Assembly: GCA_002359185.1 (NCBI GenBank) | Contig: DEML01000003.1 | Span: 62,001-126,000 of the forward strand | Source of the DNA: Planctomycetaceae bacterium UBA2671 | GTDB taxonomy: Bacteria > Planctomycetota > Planctomycetia > Planctomycetales > Planctomycetaceae | Direction of reading: 5' to 3' | DNA length: 64,000 bases | Part shown: one piece after another, positions 63,248 through 64,000 of the stretch | Position numbering within the stretch: the stretch's first letter is position 1 | How the letters are laid out: the number at the start of each line of letters is the position of its first letter | The notes under the pieces: model-generated | Database searches by the model: none | The model's input: only the letters and a program-made list of their open reading frames with translations | Told to the model about the DNA's origin: nothing | Translations under genes and position numbers: made by a program

Positions 63248-63269
63248 GCTGTGTCTCTTATGACACAGC
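63248..63269. repeat. small hairpin after porin gene
   Basis: GCTGTGTC-TCTTAT-GACACAGC, an 8-bp perfect stem, 62 bases after the porin stop. No T-run follows. Confidence 0.6.
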
Positions 63270-63338
63270 TTGAATATCGGAGCAACAGTCAGCACTCGAC
63301 ACCTCTGAGTTGTCTGCTGAAGACTCAGAATCCTGATG

Positions 63339-63371
63339 ACGGAAGCGTATTTCCTTACGCTTCCGTTTTTT
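63339..63371 (+). terminator. rho-independent terminator
   Basis: ACGGAAGCGTA and TACGCTTCCGT form an 11-bp stem with loop TTTCCT, followed by TTTTTT. It ends transcription from the porin gene side. Confidence 0.9.
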
Positions 63372-63579
63372 CATGTCCACCAATCCCTTATTCATAAAAG
63401 TTGCACTGTTATTGCGCCAACATGCATGCAAAGTCCACAGGGTAGTCAAACACATCAAAACTCTCGCGTCTTTCATTTAAGCATGCTCGATTACTATCTA
63501 TGCACCGCTGTGGTACACCACGTATCCCTTATGTGAGATGCTACGGTCACCCACGAAGCGGTTTCGACTTAATCTGCTC

Positions 63580-63595
63580 TGGCACACCTGTTGCT
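63580..63595 (+). promoter_or_regulatory. sigma-54 promoter of nitrate-type transporter gene
   Basis: TGGCACACCTGTTGCT has the sigma-54 consensus TGGCAC-N5-TTGC with 10 bases between the GG (63581-63582) and the GC (63593-63594). It lies 81 bases before the GTG of the binding-protein gene. Sigma-54 promoters need an NtrC-type activator, fitting nitrogen control of a nitrate transporter. Confidence 0.8.
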
Positions 63596-63675
63596 TTTGT
63601 ATCCTCACATACTGCAATTTCTGATCAGCGTTCACTCATCAGAAGAAATTAACGCAGCAATTGAGGGAATGATTC

Positions 63676-64000
63676 GTGGCATTAAATAACAGTCTGATAT
63701 TCGCAACTCTGAGCCATTCTTTTCGAGCCTCTCGCTTCTCACTGTTGGGACTGGGATTAATCTTTTGTTTGTGTTTTGCAGGATGTGCAGATGGAAATGC
63801 TTCCTCTATTCCATCATTGCAATTGACGGAAGCAGACCTTGCAGAGGCTGATCTGGTTCCAGACTCTGAGTTGGGATCAACCGCGACGCCGCAGGGAAGA
63901 ATGGCTCTGGAGAAAACCGATCTGAAATTCGGTTTCATCAAGTTGACAGACTGTGCTCCGATTGTCATCGCGAAAGAAAAAGGCTTTTTTGCCGATGAAG
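63676..64000 (+). CDS. nitrate/bicarbonate-type ABC transporter substrate-binding lipoprotein (start only)
   Basis: The frame starts at GTG 63676 (GAGGGA 7 bases upstream) and runs off the right edge after 108 codons. It has a lipoprotein signal (LLGLGLIFCLCFAGCADG; Cys in FAGC), then about 35 acidic linker residues and ALEKTDLKFGFIKLTDCAPIVIAKEKGFFADE, the beginning of NrtA/CmpA-type binding proteins. The protein would be lipid-anchored on the periplasmic side and deliver nitrate (or nitrite/bicarbonate) to a permease encoded downstream. The sigma-54 promoter favours nitrate. Confidence 0.88.
   Translation, partial: MALNNSLIFATLSHSFRASRFSLLGLGLIFCLCFAGCADGNASSIPSLQLTEADLAEADLVPDSELGSTATPQGRMALEKTDLKFGFIKLTDCAPIVIAKEKGFFADE

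Noticed and set aside
63258..63476. Minus-strand 72-residue ORF with MKKRKRKEIRFRH
   Set aside because: It reads straight through the strong terminator hairpin at 63339-63371 and has no RBS; the basic stretch comes from that hairpin and T-run.

Overview
The window looks like the chromosome of a planctomycete, probably of the Planctomycetaceae. The grounds are a large secreted cytochrome-type protein with DUF1549/DUF1553 domains, a PPC-domain protein and a DUF1501 protein in one operon, an ECF sigma factor paired with a membrane Ser/Thr kinase, several Tat-exported PhoD/PhoA-type phosphatases and TadE/TadG genes. Base composition is moderate. There are no rRNA genes, no ordinary complete tRNA gene, no CRISPR and no insertion sequence. 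Assignments rest on reading the translated sequence; no database search was possible.

Layout. 1-5,000: the end of an SGNH-hydrolase/dehydrogenase-type protein, then an aldo/keto reductase, a gentisate-dioxygenase-like bicupin and an L-lactate permease. 5,200-9,100: an EboD-type dehydroquinate-synthase homologue with a thioesterase, then a MarR-SDR-pirin group that shares an ATGTAAAC operator word. 9,300-21,500: housekeeping and metabolism (pgi, DUF4432, a HlyD-type adaptor, mutS, pncC, threonine aldolase, hisD, an MFS transporter). 21,700-38,000: exported phosphatases and an EEP hydrolase, an overlapping three-gene minus-strand operon (DUF1653, acetyltransferase, cupin), the DUF1549/1553-PPC-DUF1501 operon, a second PhoD and a FemAB/CelD-type GNAT. 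38,000-43,500: an alpha/beta hydrolase, a ScdA_N mini-protein, a kinase/ECF-sigma pair, a divergent STAS-like protein and an amidohydrolase. 43,500-51,400: the Ro60/Y-RNA locus, a GH63-type glucosidase, an esterase and an unknown Tat-exported protein. 51,900-64,000: TadE, TadE and TadG genes, rhodanese, DinB, SulP, an FHA-GAF-SpoIIE phosphatase, an alginate-export-like porin and the start of a nitrate/bicarbonate-type ABC binding lipoprotein behind a sigma-54 promoter.

The most interesting part is 43,673-45,775. A TROVE/vWA (Ro60, Rsr) gene is followed on the same strand by three tandem small-RNA genes. Each is closed by an 8-11 bp terminal stem, ends in a T-run, and shares a 5' word GAATGCNNNTGGRASTACA and a 3' CTTGT. 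They have the layout of bacterial Y RNAs. Two carry tRNA-like parts in circularly permuted order; in one, the two parts rejoin into a complete 75-nt tRNA cloverleaf with a GTA anticodon loop.

Intergenic regions also hold two families of dispersed palindromic repeats.
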